Below, piece after piece: positions 56,958 through 64,000 of a DNA stretch of 64,000 nucleotides. The position numbers and the translations under genes were made by a program. The stretch's first letter is position 1. Each line of letters opens with the position of its first letter. Origin of the DNA: Paenirhodobacter populi (GTDB lineage Bacteria; Pseudomonadota; Alphaproteobacteria; Rhodobacterales; Rhodobacteraceae); assembly GCF_004022215.1 (NCBI RefSeq), contig NZ_SAUZ01000003.1, positions 62,001-126,000 of the forward strand, written 5' to 3'. The notes under the pieces were generated by a model. It worked only from the letters and a program-made list of their open reading frames with translations, did not search any database and had not been told where the DNA came from.

Positions 56958-58133
56958 ATGACCGGCATTGTCATCCTGTCCGGCGCGCGCAGCGCGATCG
57001 GCACTTTCGGCGGCAGTCTTGCGGGGATCGCGCCCGCCGATCTGGCCGCGACCATCGCCCGCGCGGTCATCGCCCGCGCCGGGCTGGCACCCGAACGGAT
57101 CGGGCAGGTGGTCTTTGGCCATGTCATCAACACCGAACCGCGCGACATGTATGTCTCTCGTCTTGCCGCGGTGCAGGCGGGCGTGCCAGTCGAGGCGCCC
57201 GCGATGAACGTCAACCGGCTGTGCGGATCGGGGGCGCAGGCCATCGTCTCGGCCACGCAGGCGCTGCAACTGGGGGATGCCGACTTCGCCCTTGCCGGTG
57301 GGGTCGAGGTGATGAGCCGCGCCCCCCACATCCTGACGCAGGCCCGCTTCGGCCAGAAGATGGGCGATGTCACCGCGCTCGACATGATGACCGGGGCGCT
57401 GACCTGCCCGTTCGGCACCGGTCACATGGGCGTCACCGCCGAGAATGTCGCCCGCGAAAGCGGCATCTCCCGCGCCGATCAGGATGCGTTTGCGCTGGAA
57501 AGCCAGACCCGCGCGGCGGCGGCGATCGCATCCGGCGCCTTCGCCGAAGAGATCGCGCCCGTCGAGGTTCGCACCCGCAAGGGCCCCGTCGCCTTCGACA
57601 CCGACGAACATCCCCGCCCCACCACGGCCGAGGCGCTGGCCGGCCTGCGCCCGGTGTTTCAACGGGACGGCACGGTGACGGCGGGCAATGCCTCGGGCAT
57701 CAACGACGGGGCGGGGGCGCTGATCCTTGCGCGGGCCGAGGCGGCGGAGGCCGCGGGCCTCACCCCGCGCGCCCGGATCACCGGCTATGCCATCGCCGGC
57801 GTTCGCCCAGAGGTCATGGGCTACGGCCCGATCCCCGCGGTGCGGCGGCTGTGCGAAAAGACCGGCCTGAGCGTCGGCGATTTCGACGTGATCGAATCGA
57901 ACGAGGCCTTCGCCGCGCAGGCCATCGCCGTCAGCCGGACGCTTGGCCTTGATCCGGCAAAGGTCAATCCGAACGGCGGGGCCATCGCGCTTGGCCATCC
58001 GATCGGCGCGACCGGGGCGATCCTGACGGTAAAGACGCTCTATCATCTGGAACGCACCGGCGGGCGGCGCGGCCTGATCACCATGTGCATCGGCGGCGGT
58101 CAGGGAATCGCGCTGGCCATCGAACGGATCTGA
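56958..58133 (+). CDS. Acetyl-CoA C-acetyltransferase family thiolase
   Basis: Thiolase of 391 residues, homologous to biosynthetic and degradative acetoacetyl-CoA thiolases. The acylated Cys89 is in NRLCGSGAQAI, and the other catalytic residues are in ALGHPIGATG and TMCIGGGQG. ATG 56958 follows GGGGGGAACC. It may feed acetoacetyl-CoA to PHA synthesis or finish fatty-acid oxidation; no phaB is next to it. The open frame starts earlier, but there is no ribosome site there. Confidence 0.93.
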   Translation: MTGIVILSGARSAIGTFGGSLAGIAPADLAATIARAVIARAGLAPERIGQVVFGHVINTEPRDMYVSRLAAVQAGVPVEAPAMNVNRLCGSGAQAIVSATQALQLGDADFALAGGVEVMSRAPHILTQARFGQKMGDVTALDMMTGALTCPFGTGHMGVTAENVARESGISRADQDAFALESQTRAAAAIASGAFAEEIAPVEVRTRKGPVAFDTDEHPRPTTAEALAGLRPVFQRDGTVTAGNASGINDGAGALILARAEAAEAAGLTPRARITGYAIAGVRPEVMGYGPIPAVRRLCEKTGLSVGDFDVIESNEAFAAQAIAVSRTLGLDPAKVNPNGGAIALGHPIGATGAILTVKTLYHLERTGGRRGLITMCIGGGQGIALAIERI

Positions 58134-58237
58134 CCTTCTTGAACCCCCACCGCAGCCCCGCTATCAGGGGTGCGGGGCTGCGGCATGTCGGCGCAGCCGG
58201 ACGGGAGCCGGACCTCCGGCCTGTGGCGGAGACGGAG

Positions 58238-59233
58238 ATGGGCTACCTCAGAAGGCTTGGCATCGATGGCTACATGATGCTGCTTGTGGCGATGGTGCTG
58301 CTCGGGGCGCTGCTGCCCGCGCGCGGCATGGCGGCGGAGGTGCTGCATTTCGCCACCTATTGGGCCGTCGCGCTGCTGTTCTTCGTCTACGGGGCCAAGC
58401 TCGACCCGGCCTCGGTGCGGGCGGGGCTGCTGAACTGGCGGTTGCAGGGGCTGACGCTGGGGGCGACCTTCGTGCTGTTTCCGGTGCTGGGGCTGGGGCT
58501 GGCGGCGGTCTTCGGCGGCGTGCTGGGGCCCGAGATGACCACGGGGCTTTTGTTCCTGTCGCTGCTGCCCTCGACCGTGCAAAGCTCGATCGCCTTCACC
58601 TCGATCGCCGGGGGCAACATCCCGGCGGCGATCTGCGCCGCTTCGCTGTCGAACATGGTGGGGGTGGTGCTGACGCCGGCGCTGGTCTCGCTGGTGCTGC
58701 ACCGCGACGGCGGCGGGGTTTCCGCCGATGCGGTGATCAAGATCGGCGAACAGATCGTGCTGCCCTTTGTCGCCGGGCAACTGGTGCGGCCGTGGATCGG
58801 CGCCTTCATCCGCCGGCACAAGCTGCTGACGATGATCGTCGACCGTGGCTCGATCCTGCTGATCGTCTATTCGGCCTTCAGCGCGGGCACCGTGGCGGGG
58901 CTGTGGTCGCATGTGCCGGCGTCGCGGCTGCTGCTGCTTTTCGGGGTGATCGCGGTGTTTCTGGCGCTGGCCTTCGCGGCGATGGCCGCCGCGGGCCGCG
59001 GGCTGCGCCTGCCCGGCCCGGATCGCAGCGCGCTGTTCTTCTGCGGCTCGACCAAGAGCCTTGCAAGCGGCCTGCCCATCGCCAGCGCATTGTTCCCGGC
59101 GGCCAGCGTCGGCGCCATCATCCTGCCGACGATGATCTATCACATCTCGCAGCTGCTGTTGTGTTCGATCATCGCGCAAAGGATCGCGCGGCACGTCCAG
59201 ATCTCGTCGCCGGGCGCGGCCGGGCGCGGCTAG
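58238..59233 (+). CDS. Bile acid:sodium symporter family transporter (YfeH-like SBF)
   Basis: Inner-membrane transporter of 331 residues with about ten helices. Family signatures are LLPSTVQSSIAFTSIAGGN (near residues 109-127) and FFCGSTKSLASGLPIASALF in the second half, the two crossing regions of the SBF fold. The actual substrate is probably an organic acid and not bile salts. ATG 58238 precedes the first hydrophobic segment; the ribosome site is weak (GACGGAG). It ends convergent with the PQQ sugar dehydrogenase, overlapping by 4 bp. Confidence 0.87.
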   Translation: MGYLRRLGIDGYMMLLVAMVLLGALLPARGMAAEVLHFATYWAVALLFFVYGAKLDPASVRAGLLNWRLQGLTLGATFVLFPVLGLGLAAVFGGVLGPEMTTGLLFLSLLPSTVQSSIAFTSIAGGNIPAAICAASLSNMVGVVLTPALVSLVLHRDGGGVSADAVIKIGEQIVLPFVAGQLVRPWIGAFIRRHKLLTMIVDRGSILLIVYSAFSAGTVAGLWSHVPASRLLLLFGVIAVFLALAFAAMAAAGRGLRLPGPDRSALFFCGSTKSLASGLPIASALFPAASVGAIILPTMIYHISQLLLCSIIAQRIARHVQISSPGAAGRG

Positions 59234-60393
59234 GCGTCCTCGCCCGGCGTCAGCCGGATCAGCGCGCCGCCCGGCCCGTCGGTCAGCACCATCACCGCAC
59301 CGTCGCGCGCAACGGTCACGTCGCGGATCCGCCCCTGCCCCTGAAGGTGGCGCGCCTCGCCGGTGACCTTGCCGTCCTCGATCTTCAGCCGCACCAGCGC
59401 CTGTCCGCGCAGCCCGCCGATCAGCGCGTCACCCTGCCACTCGGGGAACAGCGCGCCGTCGTAGAAGGCCATGCCGCTCGGCGCGATGACCGGATCCCAG
59501 TAATAGACCGGCTGCTCGGTCCCCTCGGCCTGCGTGGCGCCCTGCCCGATCGGCCCGCCGCTGTATTCCACCCCATAGCTCGCCACCGGCCAGCCGTAAT
59601 TCTTGCCCTTCTCGATCAGGTTCAGCTCATCCCCGCCGCGCGCGCCATGTTCGACGACCCAAAGCCAGCCATCCGGCGCGATCGCCGCCGACTGGATGTT
59701 GCGATGGCCGATGGTCCAGACCTCGGCGCTGCCGCCGGCCAGATCGATCCGGATCACCTTGCCAAGCCCGCTCTGCGGATCCTGCGCCAGGGGCCGCGCC
59801 TGCGTGACGGACCGATCGCCCGTGGTGACAAACAGCCCGCCCTGCCCATCGAGCACCAATCGCGAGCCGAAATGCTTGTCCGAGTTCCATGCCGGGTTCT
59901 GCTGAAAGATCACCCGCACGTCGGACAGCGCCGTGCCGTCGGGCGACAGGATCCCCGTGGCGACGGCGGTGGCATTGCCACCCTCGCGCGGTTCCGAGAA
60001 GCTCCAGAACAGCTGGCGCGAGGTGGCGAAGTCGTCGGCCAGAACCACGTCCAGCAACCCGCCCTGCCCGCGCGCATCGACATCCGGCACACCGGCGACC
60101 GGGTCCGAGACCGCGCCCTCGGGCGACACGATCCGCAGCCGCCCGGCCTTTTCGGTGACGATCCAGCCGCCGTCGGGCAGCTCCGCCATGCCCCACGGGC
60201 TGTCGAGCCGCGCGATCACCTGCTGCGCAGGTTCGGCCGAGGATATCACCGGGGCGCGGGTCTGGCCGGGGAAGGCCGGGCTTTGCGACGGGGCGTTCGG
60301 GGGTGCGGCATTGAAATCCTGCGCGGGCGCGGCCAGCGGAAGCAGCGCCGCGGAAACGATCCACATCAGGCGGCGGGGGATCAGCGAGGTCAT
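59230..60393 (-). CDS. PQQ-dependent sugar dehydrogenase (soluble aldose dehydrogenase family, YliI-like)
   Basis: Periplasmic six-bladed beta-propeller quinoprotein of 387 residues, with signal peptide (cleavage near APAQD). Segments typical of the GSDH family are SPWGMAELPDGGWIVTEKAG, KHFGSRLVLDGQGGLFVTTG with the likely catalytic His, and GHRNIQSAAIAPDGWLWVVE. It would oxidise aldoses with PQQ as cofactor. It follows the APH-type kinase on the same strand by 88 bp. Confidence 0.9.
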   Translation of the reverse strand: MTSLIPRRLMWIVSAALLPLAAPAQDFNAAPPNAPSQSPAFPGQTRAPVISSAEPAQQVIARLDSPWGMAELPDGGWIVTEKAGRLRIVSPEGAVSDPVAGVPDVDARGQGGLLDVVLADDFATSRQLFWSFSEPREGGNATAVATGILSPDGTALSDVRVIFQQNPAWNSDKHFGSRLVLDGQGGLFVTTGDRSVTQARPLAQDPQSGLGKVIRIDLAGGSAEVWTIGHRNIQSAAIAPDGWLWVVEHGARGGDELNLIEKGKNYGWPVASYGVEYSGGPIGQGATQAEGTEQPVYYWDPVIAPSGMAFYDGALFPEWQGDALIGGLRGQALVRLKIEDGKVTGEARHLQGQGRIRDVTVARDGAVMVLTDGPGGALIRLTPGEDA

Positions 60394-60481
60394 CGGTCCG
60401 GTCCTTCGTCGTTGGGTCGGGACCAGCTTTGGCCAGATCGCCGCGCGGGGGAAGCCCCGCCCCCATCACGATCGCGCCAGA

Positions 60482-61558
60482 TCAGCGCAGGACATGCACG
60501 AAAGCCTCGGTCACCGCGCCGGGCGGCAGCGCGGCAAAGCGCGCCAGCCCGTCCAGCGCCGCATCGTGATTGCGCAGGATATAGGCGGCGTTCTGCGGGT
60601 AAAGCCGCGCCCGCGTCCGGCTGATGACGACCGATGTCATCAGCCGCGCGACGATCAGATCGCGCAGCAGCACCAGTTCCGAGCGGCGCAGCGGCACGAC
60701 CCGGTGATAGGCCCCGACCATCCGCAGGATCGGCGCCACCGGATCCGGCGCACCGTGGATCAGATAGCTCGCCGCCACCGCCACATCGACGATCAGCGGC
60801 GTCTTCACCATGTCGCCGAAGTCGAGCACCCCCGTCACCCGTCCGGGATCGGCGGGATCGACCAGCAGGTTGTGGTGGTTCATGTCGTTGTGCACCACCT
60901 GCCAGCGCAGGCCCCGCAGACAGGGCAGGACGCGCGTTTCAAAGCGGTCGAGTTCGGCGTGCAGCCGCGCGCGCAAAGGGGTATCGGGCAGCGCCTCGAC
61001 CAGCGGCAATAGCCGCGCGGCATGGCGGATGTCCCACAGGATTTCATGCGCGGCGGCCTCGTGGCGGAAATCGCGCAGCGCCAGCCCCAGCCGGGCGGCA
61101 AGATCGCCGATCTGCGCCGCCGTCTGCGGCCCCGCGCCGACATGCGCCAGAGGCGTGCCCTCGACCCAGCTCAGCAGCCGCGCGACCGTCGTGCGTCCGT
61201 CGGGCAGCGTCACCGGCACCTCGTGGCGCCCGTCGCGCGCCGCCACCACATGCGGCACCCGCAGGTCGGGCGCCTGCCGTTCCAGCCACAACAGCGCCTC
61301 GGTCTGAAGGTTCGTATCGGCGGCGGGTTCGGCCGGATTGGCGAATTTCAGCGTGTAGCCCGGGCCGTCCGTGCGGATGCGAAAGGTCGTGTCCCGTTCG
61401 CAGGGCAGGCTTTCCGCCGCGCCCTCCACCCCCCAGTGCAGGGCAAGCAGGGCCTGCGCCTCGTCGCCGGTCACGGCGGGCGGGGTGCTGTCGAGAAGGA
61501 CCCGGAAGATCGGATCCGCATCCGGGCCGGATATCTCGGAGCCGGGGATATGGGACAT
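60482..61558 (-). CDS. APH-family phosphotransferase (homoserine/hydroxylysine kinase-like)
   Basis: Small-molecule kinase of 358 residues with the aminoglycoside-phosphotransferase fold. Brenner-type motif VHNDMNHHNLLVD carries the catalytic Asp, and VLDFGDMVKTP is the Mg-binding motif. The closest relatives by layout are hydroxylysine kinase (AGPHD1-like). ATG 61558 follows GGAGG; an upstream in-frame start at 61591 is less likely. Substrate unknown. Confidence 0.85.
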   Translation of the reverse strand: MSHIPGSEISGPDADPIFRVLLDSTPPAVTGDEAQALLALHWGVEGAAESLPCERDTTFRIRTDGPGYTLKFANPAEPAADTNLQTEALLWLERQAPDLRVPHVVAARDGRHEVPVTLPDGRTTVARLLSWVEGTPLAHVGAGPQTAAQIGDLAARLGLALRDFRHEAAAHEILWDIRHAARLLPLVEALPDTPLRARLHAELDRFETRVLPCLRGLRWQVVHNDMNHHNLLVDPADPGRVTGVLDFGDMVKTPLIVDVAVAASYLIHGAPDPVAPILRMVGAYHRVVPLRRSELVLLRDLIVARLMTSVVISRTRARLYPQNAAYILRNHDAALDGLARFAALPPGAVTEAFVHVLR

Positions 61559-61630
61559 GCAAGCCTCCGCAGCAGGGCGCATCGGTGACAAGATATCATC
61601 GCGGCCGGGGCGTCAACGCCCCGCTCCGGA

Positions 61631-62113
61631 TCACGACGGCGGGGTGAGCCGTTCCTCCCACGACAGGATGAAGGTCTCGAAGGCGCGGGCGAAATCCGCA
61701 AGATCCGCCTCGGGCCAGTCGCCGACGATCTCGCCGATCACCTCGCGCTTCATCTGGCGGATCTCGGTGCAGATGCGGTTGCCGCTGTCGGATCGCAGCA
61801 ACACCGCGCGGCGGGCGTCGCGCTGCGACACGGCGCGCAGCAGGAAGCCCTTCTCCACCAGTTCCGCCACCAGCCGGCTGGCGCGCGAGGGATGGATCCG
61901 CAGCACCCGCGCGATGTCGCCGACCGAGACCTCTTCCCCGCCGTCCTGCGCGGGCACCAGTCCCAGCACGTCCAGATCCGACAGATCAAGCATCGGCGCC
62001 ACCCGGTCCAGCACCCGGCGCCCGATGACCCGCCGCCCGATCAGCACGCGCAACCGCCCCATCGCATCCGAGATGCGGGCGATCTCCTGTTCCCTGTCCG
62101 GCGGCATGGCCAT
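61631..62113 (-). CDS. MarR family transcriptional regulator
   Basis: Winged-helix repressor of 160 residues. The recognition region is VGDIARVLRIHPSRASRLVAE (about residues 65-85 area) with the wing QRDARRAVLLRSDSG. The start is taken at 62113 (62107 also possible) because the upstream extension overlaps the promoter region. It is divergent from the DHA2 transporter, its likely target, and lies upstream of the APH kinase. Confidence 0.88.
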   Translation of the reverse strand: MAMPPDREQEIARISDAMGRLRVLIGRRVIGRRVLDRVAPMLDLSDLDVLGLVPAQDGGEEVSVGDIARVLRIHPSRASRLVAELVEKGFLLRAVSQRDARRAVLLRSDSGNRICTEIRQMKREVIGEIVGDWPEADLADFARAFETFILSWEERLTPPS

Positions 62114-62128
62114 ATTCACCCAGATTGG

Positions 62129-62155
62129 TTGACATTGACATATATGTGCTAATAT
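62129..62155. promoter_or_regulatory. Divergent promoter region of MarR/DHA2 with palindrome
   Basis: TTGACATTGACA (62129-62140), the perfect palindrome ACATATATGT (62138-62147) and a -10-like TAATAT (62150-62155) in an AT-rich island. The palindrome overlaps the putative promoter, as a MarR operator would. Confidence 0.5.
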
Positions 62156-62208
62156 CACACTTTTAGACGCAAGCCGCAATCCGAAAGCCGCCCACCGAAA
62201 GTCGCTCC

Positions 62209-63768
62209 ATGCCCACGACCGCCGCGCTGCCCGCCGATAGTCCCGCCGAACGCCCGGCGGTCACCCCCCGGCTGCGGCTGGTGATCTTCTGCTTCCTGAT
62301 GCTGGGCATGTTCATGGCGACGCTGGACAACCAGATCGTGTCGACGGCGCTGCCGACGATCATCGGCGAATTCGGCGCGCTGGAACGGTTCGGCTGGATC
62401 AGTTCGTCCTACCTGCTGGCGCAAAGCGCGATCATGCCGGTCTATGGCAAGCTCGGCGATCTGTTCGGGCGGAAATACGTGATGATCACCGCGGTGGCGC
62501 TGTTCACCTTCGGCTCCCTCGCCTGCGGGATGGCCTGGTCGATGGACAGCCTGATCGCCGCGCGGGTGTTGCAGGGGCTGGGCGCCGGGGGGATCATGGT
62601 GTCGATCTTCGCCATCAACGCCGACCTGTTTCCGCCGCGCGAAAGAGCCAGATACCAGAGCTTTTCGAGCCTCGTGCTGATGGCGTCGGGCTCGATCGGG
62701 CCGGCGCTCGGCGGCGGGCTGAGCCAGACCTTCGGCTGGCGCTCGATCTTCCTCATCAACCTGCCGATCGGGGCGGTGGTGGTGACGGCGCTGCTGATCC
62801 TGCTGCCGCGCTGGCGCCCCGACCGGACGCCGAAGATCGACTATGCCGGGGCGCTGGCGCTGGCCGTCGCGGTTGCGGGCGTCGTGCTCTGGGCGGACAG
62901 CGAATCCATGTTCGGCTCCCTGCTCGCGCCCGCGGCGCTGGTGCTGCCGGTGATCTCCGTCCTCGCGGTGGCGCTGTGGATCAGGATCGAGCGGCGCGCC
63001 CCGGAACCGATCATCCCGCTCGCCCTGTTCCGCGACCGGAACTTCGGCCTCCTGCTGGTCGTCGCGGTGACAAGCGGCGCCATCGCCATCGGCATGGTGA
63101 ACTACCACGCGCTGTTCCTGCAGATGACGACGGGGCTGTCGCCCGCCTCGGCGGGGCTGTTCTTCATCGCGGTGACGGGCGGGATCGCCATCGGCTCGCT
63201 CAGCGCCGGGCGGCTGATCGACCGCACCGGGGTCTACAAGCCATGGCTGGTGCTGGGCTTCGGCTTTTCGGTGCTGTGCCTCGGGGGGCTGGCCTTCGTG
63301 CCGCTCGGCACGCCGTTCTGGGCGCTGGCCGCGCTGCTTCTGGGTCAGGGCATCGCGATCGGGCTGGGCCAGCAGGGGCCGGTGATCGGGGCGCAGGTCT
63401 CGGCGCCCGCGCGCGATGTCGGCGCGGCGACGGGCGCGGTCACGCTGTCGCGGATGGCAGGGGCGTCGCTGGCGATTTCCATCTACGGCGCGATCCTGTC
63501 CGAAAGGCTCGCGCATCGCGTGATCCAGGGCGCGGGCGACGTGGCCAGCCTGACCCCCGCCAAGATCGCCGCCCTGCCCCCGGCGGTAGCGCAATCCGTG
63601 GCCGCCGCCTATCGCGCCGCCTTCCTCGATGTCTATCTGGTGGCGGCGGGCACCGCGGGGCTGGCGCTGATCGCCTCGCTGCTGCTGCGGCCGGTGGTGC
63701 TTGCTCCGGCGAAACAACCGGCGGTGAAGCCGCAAGCCGCCGCGCAGCCGCCCGTGACGGAACCCTGA
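62209..63768 (+). CDS. MFS drug transporter, DHA2 family (14 helices)
   Basis: Proton-driven multidrug exporter of 519 residues. The first helix carries LDNQIVSTALPTIIGEFGA, loop 2-3 has YGKLGDLFGRKY, and helix 5 has the antiporter motif C-like SGSIGPALGGGLSQTFGWRS. The C-terminus is Ala/Pro-rich. It is divergent from a MarR regulator, the usual arrangement for drug-inducible pumps. Confidence 0.92.
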   Translation: MPTTAALPADSPAERPAVTPRLRLVIFCFLMLGMFMATLDNQIVSTALPTIIGEFGALERFGWISSSYLLAQSAIMPVYGKLGDLFGRKYVMITAVALFTFGSLACGMAWSMDSLIAARVLQGLGAGGIMVSIFAINADLFPPRERARYQSFSSLVLMASGSIGPALGGGLSQTFGWRSIFLINLPIGAVVVTALLILLPRWRPDRTPKIDYAGALALAVAVAGVVLWADSESMFGSLLAPAALVLPVISVLAVALWIRIERRAPEPIIPLALFRDRNFGLLLVVAVTSGAIAIGMVNYHALFLQMTTGLSPASAGLFFIAVTGGIAIGSLSAGRLIDRTGVYKPWLVLGFGFSVLCLGGLAFVPLGTPFWALAALLLGQGIAIGLGQQGPVIGAQVSAPARDVGAATGAVTLSRMAGASLAISIYGAILSERLAHRVIQGAGDVASLTPAKIAALPPAVAQSVAAAYRAAFLDVYLVAAGTAGLALIASLLLRPVVLAPAKQPAVKPQAAAQPPVTEP

Positions 63769-63809
63769 CCCGGTCCTCGCCACAGCCCGCGCCTCACCCC
63801 CCTTTTCCC

Positions 63810-63870
63810 ATCATCTTTCCATAAATATCCCGGGGGTGAGCGCGAATGCGCGAGGGGGCTGGCCCCCTGC
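63810..63870 (-). repeat. Intergenic two-hairpin repeat, copy 6 (reverse)
   Basis: On the reverse strand: AGGGGGCCAGCCCCCT-type hairpin (GGGGGCC-a-GCCCCC), then GCGC-att-GCGC, then CCCCGGGATATTTATGGAA and AGATGATGGG. It lies between the convergent DHA2 pump and the cut-off terminal gene. Confidence 0.88.
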
Positions 63871-63915
63871 GACCCATCCGCTCGCACCCCCGGTTACAGA
63901 CCCCGATTCCAGACC

Positions 63916-64000
63916 TCAGTTCAGCCCGAGCATCCCGCGCAGCGTCGACAGATCCTCGGCCAGCGTGTTCACCCGCGTCGACAGAACGGTGCGGTCGGCA
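63916..64000 (-). CDS. C-terminal end of an unidentified protein (truncated by window edge)
   Basis: An open frame enters from the right edge and ends at TGA (63916-63918), encoding about 27 residues ending STRVNTLAEDLSTLRGMLGLN. The heptad spacing of hydrophobic residues suggests a coiled-coil tail. G/C-rich third positions fit the neighbours. Too little is visible to assign a function. Confidence 0.5.
   Translation of the reverse strand, partial: ADRTVLSTRVNTLAEDLSTLRGMLGLN

Noticed and set aside
54459-58046. Reverse-strand open frame of about 1195 codons opposite serA, the phosphoesterase and thiolase
   Set aside because: It is the antisense shadow of well-supported genes in GC-rich DNA. 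Its translation is low-complexity (rich in R, G, A, D, H) and has no family motifs.

Overview
The window is GC-rich alphaproteobacterial chromosome, most likely from the order Rhodobacterales (Paracoccus/Rhodobacter-like). The grounds are very high G/C at third codon positions, a CP4-like class II AroA, a lexA promoter with GAAC-N7-GAAC boxes (the GTTC-N7-GTTC SOS box of this class), flagellar genes in alphaproteobacterial style, a ScfR-type regulator beside prpDCB, and a serC leader RNA. I see no rRNA, tRNA, insertion sequence, prophage or CRISPR array. The layout is that of core chromosome with several transport and catabolic modules.

Layout: 1-4423 holds a peptide/opine-type ABC permease pair (the first gene runs off the left edge) coupled to two FAD amine/amino-acid oxidoreductases. 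4746-8832 is an AAHS-type MFS transporter, a 3-ketosteroid-dehydrogenase-like flavoprotein and a NIPSNAP protein, closed by a convergent MarR gene. 8943-14579 is a complete tripartite RND efflux pump. 14716-18023 holds a secreted protein with an eight-unit hexapeptide repeat, a DMT transporter and a sugar porter. 18059-23322 is the 2-methylcitrate (propionate) operon prpDCB with its divergent regulator. 23409-29397 is a ten-gene flagellar block (fliL flgH flgA flgG flgF fliQ fliE flgC flgB, with fliI divergent). 29402-33026 is aroA-cmk, trmB and lexA. 33037-38036 is comEC, gltX and gltA. 38347-41049 is surE-pcm-nlpD, the gene order seen upstream of rpoS in gammaproteobacteria, here without rpoS. 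41060-47904 is a TetR-gltS pair divergent from a yhiI-rbbA-yhhJ-type operon. 48040-52869 is phasin, phaC, a MaoC-Pta fusion and ackA. 53179-56075 is the serC leader RNA, serC and serA. 56142-63768 is a phosphoesterase, thiolase, SBF-family transporter, PQQ sugar dehydrogenase, APH-type kinase, MarR and a DHA2 MFS pump. A cut-off reverse-strand gene closes the window.

The genes suggest a versatile heterotroph. It takes up peptides, amino acids, sugars and aromatic-type acids, oxidises propionyl-CoA, stores carbon as polyhydroxyalkanoate and interconverts acetyl-CoA and acetate. It exports drugs by RND, DHA2 and ABC routes and probably swims.

The most interesting non-coding signals are a six-copy intergenic repeat (two hairpins plus an invariant CCCCGGGATATTT(A/T) tail), an identical palindrome GTCAAC-N4-GTTGAC in two divergent promoters, the serC leader structure, clustered TTCGCAA repeats at the prp regulator, and a sharp codon-usage break inside gltX.
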